Shown here piece by piece: positions 56,422 through 64,000 of a DNA stretch of 64,000 bases (positions are counted from its first letter, which is position 1; each line of letters opens with the position of its first letter). The notes beneath the pieces were generated by a model. It had not been told where the DNA came from and ran no database searches. It saw only the letters and a program-made list of their open reading frames with translations. This DNA is from an uncultured Bacteroidales bacterium (GTDB lineage Bacteria > Bacteroidota > Bacteroidia > Bacteroidales > Muribaculaceae). Location of the stretch: assembly GCA_902792895.1 (NCBI GenBank), contig CADBBK010000009.1, forward strand, positions 119,246-183,245. The letters are read 5' to 3'. Both the position numbers and the translations under genes were made by a program.

Positions 56422-57921
56422 TTAGCGCTTGAAGAAGCGGCCGATGACAGGCGCCTTGGCGAGCATCTGTCCAAGGTGCTCCTTGCGGAAGATAAAGCCG
56501 ATGAACAGCAACAGCAGCACCGTGCGGTAGCCCAGTGCGAGCCACGTGTTCTCTACCGGCAGCATCATGGCAGCGAACAGGATTCCGGCAACCACTGTGT
56601 AGATGGCGATGTCGCGCAGGGGATAGGCAACGGGGTAATATTTTTGCCCGATGAAGTAAGACAATAGCATCGACACGGTGTAAGCGATGAGTCCAGCCCA
56701 TGCGCATGCCATATAACTGAACTGTGGGATGAGGAGCAAGTTGATGACAAAGAGCACCACGGCTCCGATGCCTGAGAAATAGGCTCCCCAGATGGTGCGG
56801 TCGGTGAGTTTGTACCAGAACGAGAGATTGAAGAATACGCCAAAAACGATTTCAGCGGCCATCACGATGGGCACCACGCGCAGGCCGCTCCAATAAGTCT
56901 CGCCAATCAGGTACTTAAGCACGTCAAGATAAGCCATCACCACAAGGAAAGCCAGCAGGGTGAAGATGATGTAGTATTTCATGGTTTGCGCATACACCTC
57001 CTTGCTGTCCTTGTCCTTTACCTTGCTGAACACAAACGGCTCGTAGGCAAAACGGAAAGCCTGCGTGATCATCATCATGATCATTGCAATCTTGATGCAG
57101 GCACCGTAAATGCCAAGTTCGCTTAATGCGTTCTCCCCCGGATACACCTTGGGGAACATGATCTGCGAGAGGCTCTGGTTGAGTTGCCCAGCGATTCCCA
57201 TGACAAGGATAGGCCAGGCGTATTTCCACATCTCTCGGCACATGCTAGAGTCAAATCCATGATTGATGCCACGGAGCTCCTTGTGCAGGAAGACAAGGTT
57301 GAACAACGAGCAGAAAAGGTTGATGTAGAACACCCACACCACGTCATAGTGGAAGTTCTCGCCATAGTCGCCATAGATGCCAAACGGATTGAGTTTCAGC
57401 ATCGGCAACCCGAAGAAATAGATCAGGTTGAGCACAATGTTCAGTCCGATGTTGGCAATCTTCAATGAGGCGAATTTGACGGGTTTATGCACGCATCGCA
57501 GATAAGCGAATGCAATGGCCGTGAAGGCATCGAGGGCAACGGTGATATACATCACTGCCACATATTCCGGATGGTTACCGTATCCCAACAATTCTGCTAT
57601 CTGCCGGCAGAACAGCACCACAATCACCGATGTCACCAGGCCCACCGTGCCCACCATCCTGAGCACTGTGGAATAGACCTTTTCACGGTCCATGCCCTCC
57701 TTGTTCATGAATCGGAAGAAAGTGGTCTCCATGCCGAAGGTCAGCAGCATGATGAGAATGGCCACATAGGCATACACGTTGGTGATGATGCCATATTCGC
57801 CTCCAGTCGAAGCAAATTTCATTGTCTGTATCGGTACGAGCAGGTAATTGACAAAACGTGCCACAATACTGCTCAGGCCATAGATAGCGGTGTCTTTAGC
57901 CAGTGATTTCAGGTTTGCCAT
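56422..57921 (-). CDS. Wzx/MurJ-type polysaccharide flippase
   Basis: A 499-residue membrane protein with about 14 hydrophobic segments, of the MOP superfamily. The opening LKSLAKDTAIYGLSSIVARFVNYLLVPI is typical of Wzx-like lipid-linked oligosaccharide flippases in Bacteroidetes. Further hallmarks are AFRFAYEPFVFSK and the paired helices around MAAEIVFGVFFNLSFWYKLT. It should move a lipid-linked glycan across the inner membrane. No glycosyltransferases are adjacent; the nearest is at 45.5 kb. It is on the minus strand downstream of ruvB, separated by a heptamer array with a hairpin. Confidence 0.88.
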   Translation of the reverse strand: MANLKSLAKDTAIYGLSSIVARFVNYLLVPIQTMKFASTGGEYGIITNVYAYVAILIMLLTFGMETTFFRFMNKEGMDREKVYSTVLRMVGTVGLVTSVIVVLFCRQIAELLGYGNHPEYVAVMYITVALDAFTAIAFAYLRCVHKPVKFASLKIANIGLNIVLNLIYFFGLPMLKLNPFGIYGDYGENFHYDVVWVFYINLFCSLFNLVFLHKELRGINHGFDSSMCREMWKYAWPILVMGIAGQLNQSLSQIMFPKVYPGENALSELGIYGACIKIAMIMMMITQAFRFAYEPFVFSKVKDKDSKEVYAQTMKYYIIFTLLAFLVVMAYLDVLKYLIGETYWSGLRVVPIVMAAEIVFGVFFNLSFWYKLTDRTIWGAYFSGIGAVVLFVINLLLIPQFSYMACAWAGLIAYTVSMLLSYFIGQKYYPVAYPLRDIAIYTVVAGILFAAMMLPVENTWLALGYRTVLLLLFIGFIFRKEHLGQMLAKAPVIGRFFKR

Positions 57922-57938
57922 GTCTTTTGTTGTTTTAA

Positions 57939-57998
57939 GCTTTTAGCTATTAGCCTTTAGCTCTTAGCTTGTTCTTGCGGATGCCTGCTAATAGCTAA
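57939..57998. repeat. Heptamer micro-array NNTTAGC with hairpin
   Basis: Four heptamers (TTTTAGC, TATTAGC, CTTTAGC, TCTTAGC) followed by a single inverted copy. Bases 57943-57954 and 57987-57998 form a perfect 12-bp inverted repeat. It lies between the ruvB stop and the flippase start and may be the ruvB terminator. Confidence 0.85.
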
Positions 57999-58014
57999 CA
58001 GCTTGTACTGTGCA

Positions 58015-59034
58015 TTAAAATAATGATCCCACGTCGCCGGGGTGTTGGCGCTTGAGGTGCTTGTAAGCGAGCATGGTCGCTTCTCGGCCGCGGGGGGTGC
58101 GGTTGATAAATCCTTCCTTGATGAGGTAGGGCTCATAGACCTCCTCGATGGTACCTGCGTCCTCGTTCATCGCGGTGGCTATGGTGTTCAGGCCCACGGG
58201 GCCGCCGCCAAACTTGTCGATGATGGTCAGCAGGATCTTGTTGTCGATTTCGTCGAGGCCATACTTGTCGATGTTTAATGCCTCGAGAGCATAGCGGGCG
58301 ATGTTCAGGTCGATGCGGCCGCTGCCCTTCACCTGGGCGAAGTCGCGCACGCGGCGCAGCAGCGAGTTGGCGATACGGGGCGTGCCACGGCTGCGCAGGG
58401 CAATCTCGACGGCTGCCTTGTCGTCGATGGGCACGTTCAATAAACGCGCCGAGCGGCGGATGATGCCCTCGAGCACCTTGTGGTCATAGTACTCCAGGTG
58501 GCAGTTGATGCCGAAACGTGCCCGCAGCGGTGACGTGAGCAGGCCGCTGCGCGTGGTGGCGCCGATGAGGGTAAACGGGGCGAGGGTGAGCTGCACCGAG
58601 CGGGCACCGGGACCCTTGTCAATCATGATGTCGATGCGGTAGTCCTCCATCGCGCTGTAGAGGTACTCCTCGACGATGGGGCTCAGGCGGTGGATCTCGT
58701 CGATGAAGAGCACGTCGTTCTCGTCGAGCGACGTGAGCAGGCCTGCCAGGTCGCCGGGCTTGTCCAGCACGGGACCGGAGGTCACCTTGAAGCCTACGCC
58801 CAACTCATTGGCAATGATGTTGCTCAGCGTGGTTTTGCCCAGGCCCGGAGGTCCGTGGAACAGCACATGGTCCAGCGACTCACCGCGCAGCTTGGCCGCA
58901 GCGACAAACACGCGCAGGTTCTCGATAATCTTGTCCTGCCCGGCAAAGTCCTCAAAGCGCACGGGCCTCAACGCCCGCTCAAAGTCCTGATCGGTCTTCA
59001 ACGACTCCCGTCTGATATCAAATTCCTCATCCAT
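58015..59034 (-). CDS. ruvB: Holliday junction helicase subunit RuvB
   Basis: From the ATG at 59034 the protein has 339 residues. RuvB is the AAA+ motor that drives branch migration with RuvA. Walker A is GPPGLGKTT, Walker B is LFIDEIHRL, sensor 1 lies in LIGATTRSG, and the C-terminal winged helix includes [27 protein letters not shown] (start GGGPVGLNT). An in-frame TTG at 59055 lies upstream of the -7 box and cannot be the start. The -7 element ends only 7 bases before the ATG, so the transcript should have almost no 5' leader. Other ruv genes are not in the window. Confidence 0.96.
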   Translation of the reverse strand: MDEEFDIRRESLKTDQDFERALRPVRFEDFAGQDKIIENLRVFVAAAKLRGESLDHVLFHGPPGLGKTTLSNIIANELGVGFKVTSGPVLDKPGDLAGLLTSLDENDVLFIDEIHRLSPIVEEYLYSAMEDYRIDIMIDKGPGARSVQLTLAPFTLIGATTRSGLLTSPLRARFGINCHLEYYDHKVLEGIIRRSARLLNVPIDDKAAVEIALRSRGTPRIANSLLRRVRDFAQVKGSGRIDLNIARYALEALNIDKYGLDEIDNKILLTIIDKFGGGPVGLNTIATAMNEDAGTIEEVYEPYLIKEGFINRTPRGREATMLAYKHLKRQHPGDVGSLF

Positions 59035-59041
59035 AGTAGTG

Positions 59042-59073
59042 CAAAGATACTGCAAACACAGGGAAATTCCAAA
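59042..59073 (-). promoter_or_regulatory. Promoter of ruvB, nearly leaderless
   Basis: Minus strand TTTG (59073-59070), 20 bases, TATCTTTG (59049-59042). The ATG begins at 59034, so transcription should start within about 5 bases of it. Confidence 0.7.
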
Positions 59074-59188
59074 TTTTTTTTGAGCATTGCCGATGCACCG
59101 AGTGCCGGCCGGCGGTTTTCTAGTGCGGGCCAGAGGCTCGCAATACGCTGACGGGTTGTGTGCGGTGCTGCCTGTTTCCGTTGTGGGA

Positions 59189-61450
59189 TTACAGGTAGGG
59201 GGCGGTGATGCTGGTGGGGCAGGCGAGGATGTCGCGGGGAGTGCCCTGGAAGATGATGGTGCCGCCCAGGTCGCCGGCGCCGGGGCCGAGTTCGATGACG
59301 TGGTCGGCTGCCTTGATGACGTCGGTGTTGTGCTCGATGACGTAGACCGTGTTGCCCATGTCCACCATCAGCTCAAACAGGTCGATGAGGTGACGCACGT
59401 CCTTGAGGTGGAGGCCATCGGTGGGCTCGTCGATGACGAACACGCCGCGCTGCCCGCCTGCATCGAGCGGCATGGTGTACTGCTGGAGGTAGGAGGCTAT
59501 CTTGAGGCGCTGCAACTCGCCGCCCGAGAGGGTGCTCAGGGCTTGGTTGAGGTGCAGGTAGTGGAGGCCGACGTCCATCATGGGTTTGAGTTTCTCTTCG
59601 ATGCTGGTGCCCTTGAAGAACTCGCTGGCGCGGCGCACTGACAGGTCCATCACCTCGGCGATGTTCTTGCCGTCGAGGGTATACTGCAGCGCCTCGTCGC
59701 TGTAGCGCAGGCCGTGGCACGCCTCGCAGGTCGTCTCGATGTTGTCCATGAACGCCATCTCGGCGATGACCACGCCTTTACCGCCACACACGGGGCAGCC
59801 GCCCTTGCTGTTAAAGGTGAAGTACTGCTCCTTCATCTTGTGGGCGCGGGCAAAACGCTTGCGGATGTCGGGAGCAACGTCCATATAGGTGGCAGGGGTG
59901 GAGCGTAGGCTGACACCGATGTTCTTCTGGCTGACATAGACTACGTTGCCGTGCTCACGACGGAAACACTCCATCAGCGAACTCTTGCCGGAGCCTGCTA
60001 CACCTGCTACAGCGGCAAACACGCCCAGCGGCAGGTCGATGGAGATGTCCTTGAGGTTGTGCAGCGAGGCATGGCGCAGGGCAAAGGTGCCGCTGGCCTG
60101 GCGCGGATGTGCCTTGAAGTCGCCGTGCTGGCTGAGCATTTGTCCCGTGCTGGTGCCGCTGTGCAACAGTTGCTGGTAGTTGCCCTCGAAGATGATGCGT
60201 CCGCCCTGGCTGCCCGGACCGGGCCCGAGGTCCACGATGTGGTCGGCCAGACCGATCATCTCGCGGTGGTGCTCAACGAGTAGGACGGTGTTGCCCGCAT
60301 CGCGCAGGCGGCGTACGGAGTGTTTCATCTTCTCAATGTCGTGGTCGTGGAGGCCCGTGCTGGGTTCGTCGAGGATGTAAAGCACGTCGGCGAGCGACGA
60401 ATTGATGTACTTGGCAATCTTGCAGCGCTGTGCCTCGCCGCCCGACAGAGTGCCCACGGCGCGTTCCAGGCTCAGGTAGCCCAGCCCGATTTCCTCGAGT
60501 GCCGTGAGGCGTGCGCTGATGGCCTGCTTGATGTCGACGGCCAGCGGTGAGGTGAGGGCCTTGATCCACTCGTTGAGGCGCGTGATGGACATGGCGCAGG
60601 CATCGGCGATGTTGATGCCCTCGATTTTGCACGAGAGCACGCGGGGACTCAGGCGGGTGCCATGGCAGTCGGGGCAGACACCCATGTTGAGCATGGGGTT
60701 GAGCACGGCGGCGTGCAGCAAGCCCTCCTCGCTGTTGATGATGCTGCGGTACATGCGTGGGATGATGCCCTCGTACTTGGCCGACTTGGGCCAGTTGGCG
60801 GGCGGGTTCTTGAGGCGGATTTGGGGGCTGTTGAGGAATAGGTCTAGTTCCTCGGGGCTGTAGTCCTTGATTTTCTTGTCCAGGTCGAACAGGCCGCTGT
60901 GGGCATAGCGAATCCACCGCCAGCCGCCCTTGCCGAAGGCGATATAGTGTATCGTGTCCTCGTCGTTGAGGCTCTTGTCGAAGTCCACCAGTTTGTGGAT
61001 GTCCAGCTCACGGATTTCGCCCAAGCCCGAGCAGCGCGGGCAACTGCCCTCGGGGTGGTTGAAACTGAACGACTCGGCATAGCCCACAAAGGGCTGTCCC
61101 ACGCGCGAGAACAGCAGTCGCAGCAAGGCGGCGATGTCGGTATAGGTCGCCACGGTCGAGCGCGAATTCTGGGCGGGCTTTTTCTGGTCGATGACGATGG
61201 CGATGGGCAGGTTCTCGATTGCATCGACATGGGGCCGGCCATACTTGGGCAGGTACTGCTGTACAAACGAGGGGAAGGTGTCGTTCAACTCCCGTCGCGA
61301 CTTGGCCGCGATGGTATCTAGCACGAGCGAGCTCTTGCCAGAGCCCGACACGCCGGTGAACACTGTGATCTGATGCTTGGGAATCTCGAGTGAGACATCC
61401 TTGAGGTTGTTCTCTCTCGCGCCTCTGATGATTATCTTGTCGCCATTCAT
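59189..61450 (-). CDS. Short UvrA-like ABC ATPase (UvrA2/DrrC class)
   Basis: A 753-residue UvrA-family protein, about 190 residues shorter than canonical UvrA. Both ATPase halves are present: Walker [10 protein letters not shown] and GVAGSGKSS, signatures [15 protein letters not shown] and [15 protein letters not shown], Walker [12 protein letters not shown] and [11 protein letters not shown]. Zinc-finger cysteines appear as [22 protein letters not shown] and CEACHG. The missing length fits loss of the UvrB-binding region, as in class II UvrA proteins linked to drug tolerance or self-protection. It is therefore probably not the housekeeping uvrA. The -7 box is only 5 bases from the ATG, predicting a leaderless mRNA. 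No other start is available near the N-terminus. Confidence 0.88.
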   Translation of the reverse strand: MNGDKIIIRGARENNLKDVSLEIPKHQITVFTGVSGSGKSSLVLDTIAAKSRRELNDTFPSFVQQYLPKYGRPHVDAIENLPIAIVIDQKKPAQNSRSTVATYTDIAALLRLLFSRVGQPFVGYAESFSFNHPEGSCPRCSGLGEIRELDIHKLVDFDKSLNDEDTIHYIAFGKGGWRWIRYAHSGLFDLDKKIKDYSPEELDLFLNSPQIRLKNPPANWPKSAKYEGIIPRMYRSIINSEEGLLHAAVLNPMLNMGVCPDCHGTRLSPRVLSCKIEGINIADACAMSITRLNEWIKALTSPLAVDIKQAISARLTALEEIGLGYLSLERAVGTLSGGEAQRCKIAKYINSSLADVLYILDEPSTGLHDHDIEKMKHSVRRLRDAGNTVLLVEHHREMIGLADHIVDLGPGPGSQGGRIIFEGNYQQLLHSGTSTGQMLSQHGDFKAHPRQASGTFALRHASLHNLKDISIDLPLGVFAAVAGVAGSGKSSLMECFRREHGNVVYVSQKNIGVSLRSTPATYMDVAPDIRKRFARAHKMKEQYFTFNSKGGCPVCGGKGVVIAEMAFMDNIETTCEACHGLRYSDEALQYTLDGKNIAEVMDLSVRRASEFFKGTSIEEKLKPMMDVGLHYLHLNQALSTLSGGELQRLKIASYLQQYTMPLDAGGQRGVFVIDEPTDGLHLKDVRHLIDLFELMVDMGNTVYVIEHNTDVIKAADHVIELGPGAGDLGGTIIFQGTPRDILACPTSITAPYL

Positions 61451-61455
61451 GGCTG

Positions 61456-61463
61456 CAAAGGTA
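61456..61463 (-). promoter_or_regulatory. -7 element of the uvrA-like gene, leaderless
   Basis: Minus strand TACCTTTG ends at 61456; the ATG begins at 61450. The expected transcription start coincides with the start codon within a base or two. Confidence 0.65.
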
Positions 61464-61479
61464 CTACTTTTCTTGAAAA

Positions 61480-61533
61480 TCTAGAGGCTCTAGACCATCT
61501 AGATCAACTAGATTATCTAGAGCCTCTAGAGCT
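61480..61533. repeat. Nonamer micro-array (TCTAGA + 3 variable bases, 6 units) forming a hairpin
   Basis: Six tandem 9-base units: TCTAGA followed by GGC, CCA, TCA, (ACTAGA)TTA, GCC, GCT. Bases 61480-61494 and 61516-61530 form a perfect 15-bp inverted repeat enclosing a second 6-bp stem (ATCTAG/CTAGAT). On the minus strand it is followed by ATTTTC and lies after the prolyl oligopeptidase stop, so it can act as a terminator. Confidence 0.9.
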
Positions 61534-61553
61534 ACTGAAGAGGAGCAAAAAGC

Positions 61554-63674
61554 TTATTTCTTTTTGTATTTGTACTTGACGCCCAGGTTGTACATGATGA
61601 AGGACTGGATGTCGGTGTACTCGTCGATGATCTTGCTGATGGGCTTGCTGTGGCCGTGGCCAGCCTTGCTGTCGATGCGGATGAGCTTGGGCTGGTCGCC
61701 GGTGTTGCAGTGCTGCAGCTCGGCGGCATACTTGAAGCTGTGGGCGGGAACCACGCGGTCATCGTGGTCACCGGTGGTCACCAGAATGGCAGGGTAGGGG
61801 GTGCCGTCGTTCTTGATGTTGTGCAGGGGAGAGTAGTCACGCAGGTAGCGGAACATCTCGGGGCTGTCGTCGCTACGGCCGTAGTCGGGGGCCCAGTTCC
61901 AACCGATGGTGAACAGGTGATAGCGCAGCATGTCCATCACACCCACCTGAGGCACGGCAGCGGCAAACAGGTCGGGACGCTGGTTAACGACAGCGCCGAC
62001 GAGCAGACCGCCGTTGCTGGCACCGTTGCAGGCGAGCTTCTTGGGATTGGTGTATTTGTTGTCGATGAGCCACTCGGCGGCTGCGATGAAGTCATCAAAC
62101 ACGTTCTGCTTGTTCATCTTGGTGCCTGCCTGGTGCCACTCTTCGCCGTACTCGCTACCGCCACGCAGGTTGACATAGGCGCAGATACCGCCGCAGTCCA
62201 GCATGGCAAACAGGGTGCGGGTGTAGGTGAAGGCGGGGTTGAGGCCCACGTTGAAGCCGCCGTAGCCGTAGAGGAAGGTGGGACGCTGGCCGTCACGTTT
62301 CAGGCCCTTCTTGTAAACCAGGAACATGGGGATGCGCGTGCCGTCCTTGCTGGGGAAGAACACCTGCTCGGTCACATAGTCCTCGCTCTTGAGGTTGACC
62401 TTGGGCTGGAAGAAGAGGTCGCTCTTGCCGGTCTCCAGGTCATACTTGTAGATGGCACCCGGGAAGGTGTAGCTGGTGAAGCTGTAATAAACCTCCTTGG
62501 CGTTCTTCTTGGCGCTGAAGCCTACAGAACCATAGGTGGGCAGCTGAATCTCGCGGATAAGTTTGCCGTTGGCGTCATAGAGGTAGGGATGGCTCGATGC
62601 ATCCTTGTCGTAAGTGAGGATGAACTTGTGGTCGGCCATCACAGCGCCGGTGAGCACCGATTCCTGCTCGGGAATGAACTCAGCGCAACTAGCGGGAGAC
62701 AGGGTCTCGGCATCGTAGGTGATGATCTTGCCCTTGGGGGCATTCTCGTTGGTCATCACATAGATTTTGCCGTTGTCAATGCCGATGATGCCGCGCTCAT
62801 ACTTCATGCCGCCGATGAGCTGCACATAGTGCGGGTTGCGGTCCTTGAGGTCCTTGACATAGATATCGTTGCCCTCGGCATCGCTCTTCCACAGGATGAC
62901 GTAGCGCTCGTCCTCGCTCACGCTCACCTGGTGGAAGTGAAGGGGTTCGCCCTTGTCCTGATACTCGACGTAGTCCTGGCTTTGGGGCGTGCCCAACTTG
63001 TGGTAATACACCTTCTGGAACTCGTTCTTGGACGACTTGGCGTCCTCGGGGGCGTCATAGCCGCTGTAGAAGAAGCCGTCACCCAGCCACTGGGCGTCGG
63101 TGAACTTGGCCCAGACGATGTGGTCGTCGAGCACGCGGTCCTCCTTGAGGTCTTTCACAAAAATCTCGTTCCAGTCACTGCCGCTGCGGGTAATCACGTA
63201 GGCCAGGTAGCGGCCGTCGTTGGAGAAGTCCAGCTGCTGCAGGGCCACGGTGCCGTCCTCGCTCAGCGTGTTGGGGTCGAGCACCATCTTGTGGTTGCCG
63301 TTCTTGTCATACTCGTAGAGGACGCTCTGGTTCTGCAGACCGTCGTTCTTGAAAAAATAGAATTTGTCCTTCACCTTGAAGGGAGCACCCATCTTCTCGT
63401 AGTTGGCGAGTTCGGTGATGCGCTTCTTCACGTCCTTGCGGAACGGGATTTTGGACAGGTAGTTCTGAGTCACCTTGTTCTGGGCGTTGACCCAGGCCTC
63501 GGTCTCGGCGCTGCGGTCATCCTCGAGCCAACGGTAGGGGTCAGCCACCTGGGTGCCGAAGTAAGTGTCAACCGTGTCCACGCGGCGCGTGTCAGGGTAG
63601 TTGATGCGAGCTTGCGTCGACATGGCCGACGCTGCAATCAATGCGCTCATGAGTAAAATCCTTTCTTTCTTCAT
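61554..63674 (-). CDS. Prolyl oligopeptidase (S9A family), exported
   Basis: A 706-residue serine peptidase with a signal peptide ending ..AMSTQA, so it is probably periplasmic. It cleaves short peptides after proline. The mature part begins YPDTRRVDTVDTYFGTQVADPYRWLEDD, the S9A N-terminal signature (PYRWLEDD). The seven-blade propeller spans about residues 90-440. The hydrolase domain contains CNGASNGGLL with catalytic Ser553, the DHDDRVVPAHSFKY motif with the catalytic Asp, and AGHGHSKP with the catalytic His. FLYGYGGFNVGLNPAF is the usual oxyanion-side motif. Length fits the family. On the minus strand, transcribed toward the uvrA-like gene with a nonamer-array hairpin between them. Confidence 0.96.
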   Translation of the reverse strand: MKKERILLMSALIAASAMSTQARINYPDTRRVDTVDTYFGTQVADPYRWLEDDRSAETEAWVNAQNKVTQNYLSKIPFRKDVKKRITELANYEKMGAPFKVKDKFYFFKNDGLQNQSVLYEYDKNGNHKMVLDPNTLSEDGTVALQQLDFSNDGRYLAYVITRSGSDWNEIFVKDLKEDRVLDDHIVWAKFTDAQWLGDGFFYSGYDAPEDAKSSKNEFQKVYYHKLGTPQSQDYVEYQDKGEPLHFHQVSVSEDERYVILWKSDAEGNDIYVKDLKDRNPHYVQLIGGMKYERGIIGIDNGKIYVMTNENAPKGKIITYDAETLSPASCAEFIPEQESVLTGAVMADHKFILTYDKDASSHPYLYDANGKLIREIQLPTYGSVGFSAKKNAKEVYYSFTSYTFPGAIYKYDLETGKSDLFFQPKVNLKSEDYVTEQVFFPSKDGTRIPMFLVYKKGLKRDGQRPTFLYGYGGFNVGLNPAFTYTRTLFAMLDCGGICAYVNLRGGSEYGEEWHQAGTKMNKQNVFDDFIAAAEWLIDNKYTNPKKLACNGASNGGLLVGAVVNQRPDLFAAAVPQVGVMDMLRYHLFTIGWNWAPDYGRSDDSPEMFRYLRDYSPLHNIKNDGTPYPAILVTTGDHDDRVVPAHSFKYAAELQHCNTGDQPKLIRIDSKAGHGHSKPISKIIDEYTDIQSFIMYNLGVKYKYKKK

Positions 63675-63742
63675 TGTTAGATTGTTAATTTATTGTTTAT
63701 GGTTATTGGTTGATTGGATTGTCATATCGGTGCGATAATGGA

Positions 63743-64000
63743 TTAAAAGCATTGCAGGGCAAATGTTATGCTGTCAAAGCGTCGTGCCAGCAGGTCTTCA
63801 CGCTTGATGTAGAAGTAAATGCAGCCGCCGTTGCCGAACTGCAGTTCGTGAGGCGTCTTGTCATCCTCTTCCCAATACTCGCTGGAATCGAGTTGCAACA
63901 GGAGCACATGATCAGACAGGTCTTTGACAATGGGCTTCTCAATGAGGAAGGCATAACCGAGCATATTGCCGATGCCTTCACTCTCAGGACAGTATTTCTC
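63743..64000 (-). CDS. DUF1963 (YwqG-like) protein, C-terminal part
   Basis: The minus-strand frame is open through the window edge; 85 residues are visible. The internal ATG at 63964 is unlikely to be the real start because the family sequence continues upstream. The pattern HVLLLQLDSSEY...LQFGNGGCIYFYIKREDLLARRFDS...LQCF matches the end of DUF1963/YwqG proteins (usual 'LLLQIDSD', 'WGDxGxxyFFI', 'DLxxxxFs', 'C'). The family has no established function. It lies 68 bases upstream of the prolyl oligopeptidase gene on the same strand and may share its transcript. Confidence 0.75.
   Translation of the reverse strand, partial: EKYCPESEGIGNMLGYAFLIEKPIVKDLSDHVLLLQLDSSEYWEEDDKTPHELQFGNGGCIYFYIKREDLLARRFDSITFALQCF

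Overview
The window looks like chromosomal DNA of a GC-rich member of the Bacteroidales (Muribaculaceae or Prevotellaceae type). The evidence is the type IX secretion genes porU and porV, many secreted proteins ending in dockerin-like modules, a NigD-like lipoprotein, sufBCDS, and many promoters of the Bacteroidetes type (-7 element TAnnTTTG, often with TTG/TTTG about 19 bases upstream). I found no rRNA, tRNA, phage, insertion sequence or CRISPR array. No gap between genes exceeds 300 bases.

Layout. 1-3.3 kb: the 3' part of a CotH-dockerin protein, a small cohesin-like secreted protein and a DUF3108 protein. 3.5-8.5 kb: a TolC / HlyD / ABC-2 / ABC-2 exporter operon with no ATPase gene. 8.6-21.5 kb: a phosphopantetheinyl transferase, porU, rex, a degenerate FAH-family protein, and two tandem full-length PorU-like C25 proteins that closely resemble each other. 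21.7-31.2 kb: a small 2[4Fe-4S] ferredoxin (minus strand), a SUI1-type translation factor, an AddA/RecB-like helicase-nuclease, argS, a Bax-inhibitor-1 family membrane protein behind a perfect sigma-54 promoter consensus, and a dockerin-bearing alpha-amylase. 31.4-40 kb: porV, ispF, an acyltransferase, two tandem CotH-dockerin genes and a phosphodiester glycosidase-dockerin gene. 40-45.2 kb: sufB-sufC-sufD-sufS. 45.4-49.9 kb (minus strand): a glycosyltransferase, cysS, DUF3467, a NigD-like lipoprotein and a LolD-like ATPase. 50-56.3 kb: a DKNYY lipoprotein, metK with a structured leader, recA (minus strand) and a large secreted dockerin protein. 56.4-64 kb (minus strand): a Wzx-like flippase, ruvB, a short class of UvrA, a prolyl oligopeptidase and the end of a DUF1963 gene.

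How it fits together. Two themes dominate. The first is export and surface display: porU and porV, two extra PorU-like proteins, six dockerin-bearing secreted proteins and one cohesin-like protein. The second is housekeeping: Fe-S assembly, tRNA charging, DNA repair and SAM synthesis. porU, porV and ispF are adjacent in Porphyromonas gingivalis; here about 19 kb separates porU from porV-ispF.

The observations most worth a second look are: (i) a metK leader that matches the SAM-II riboswitch core position by position and carries mutually exclusive antiterminator and terminator stems; (ii) the sigma-54 promoter before the Bax-inhibitor-1 gene; (iii) the PorU-like tandem pair; (iv) a family of intergenic micro-arrays with a strict period of 7 or 9 bases, several of which fold into terminator-like hairpins; and (v) ruvB and the uvrA-like gene, whose -7 boxes lie so close to the ATG that their mRNAs should be leaderless.
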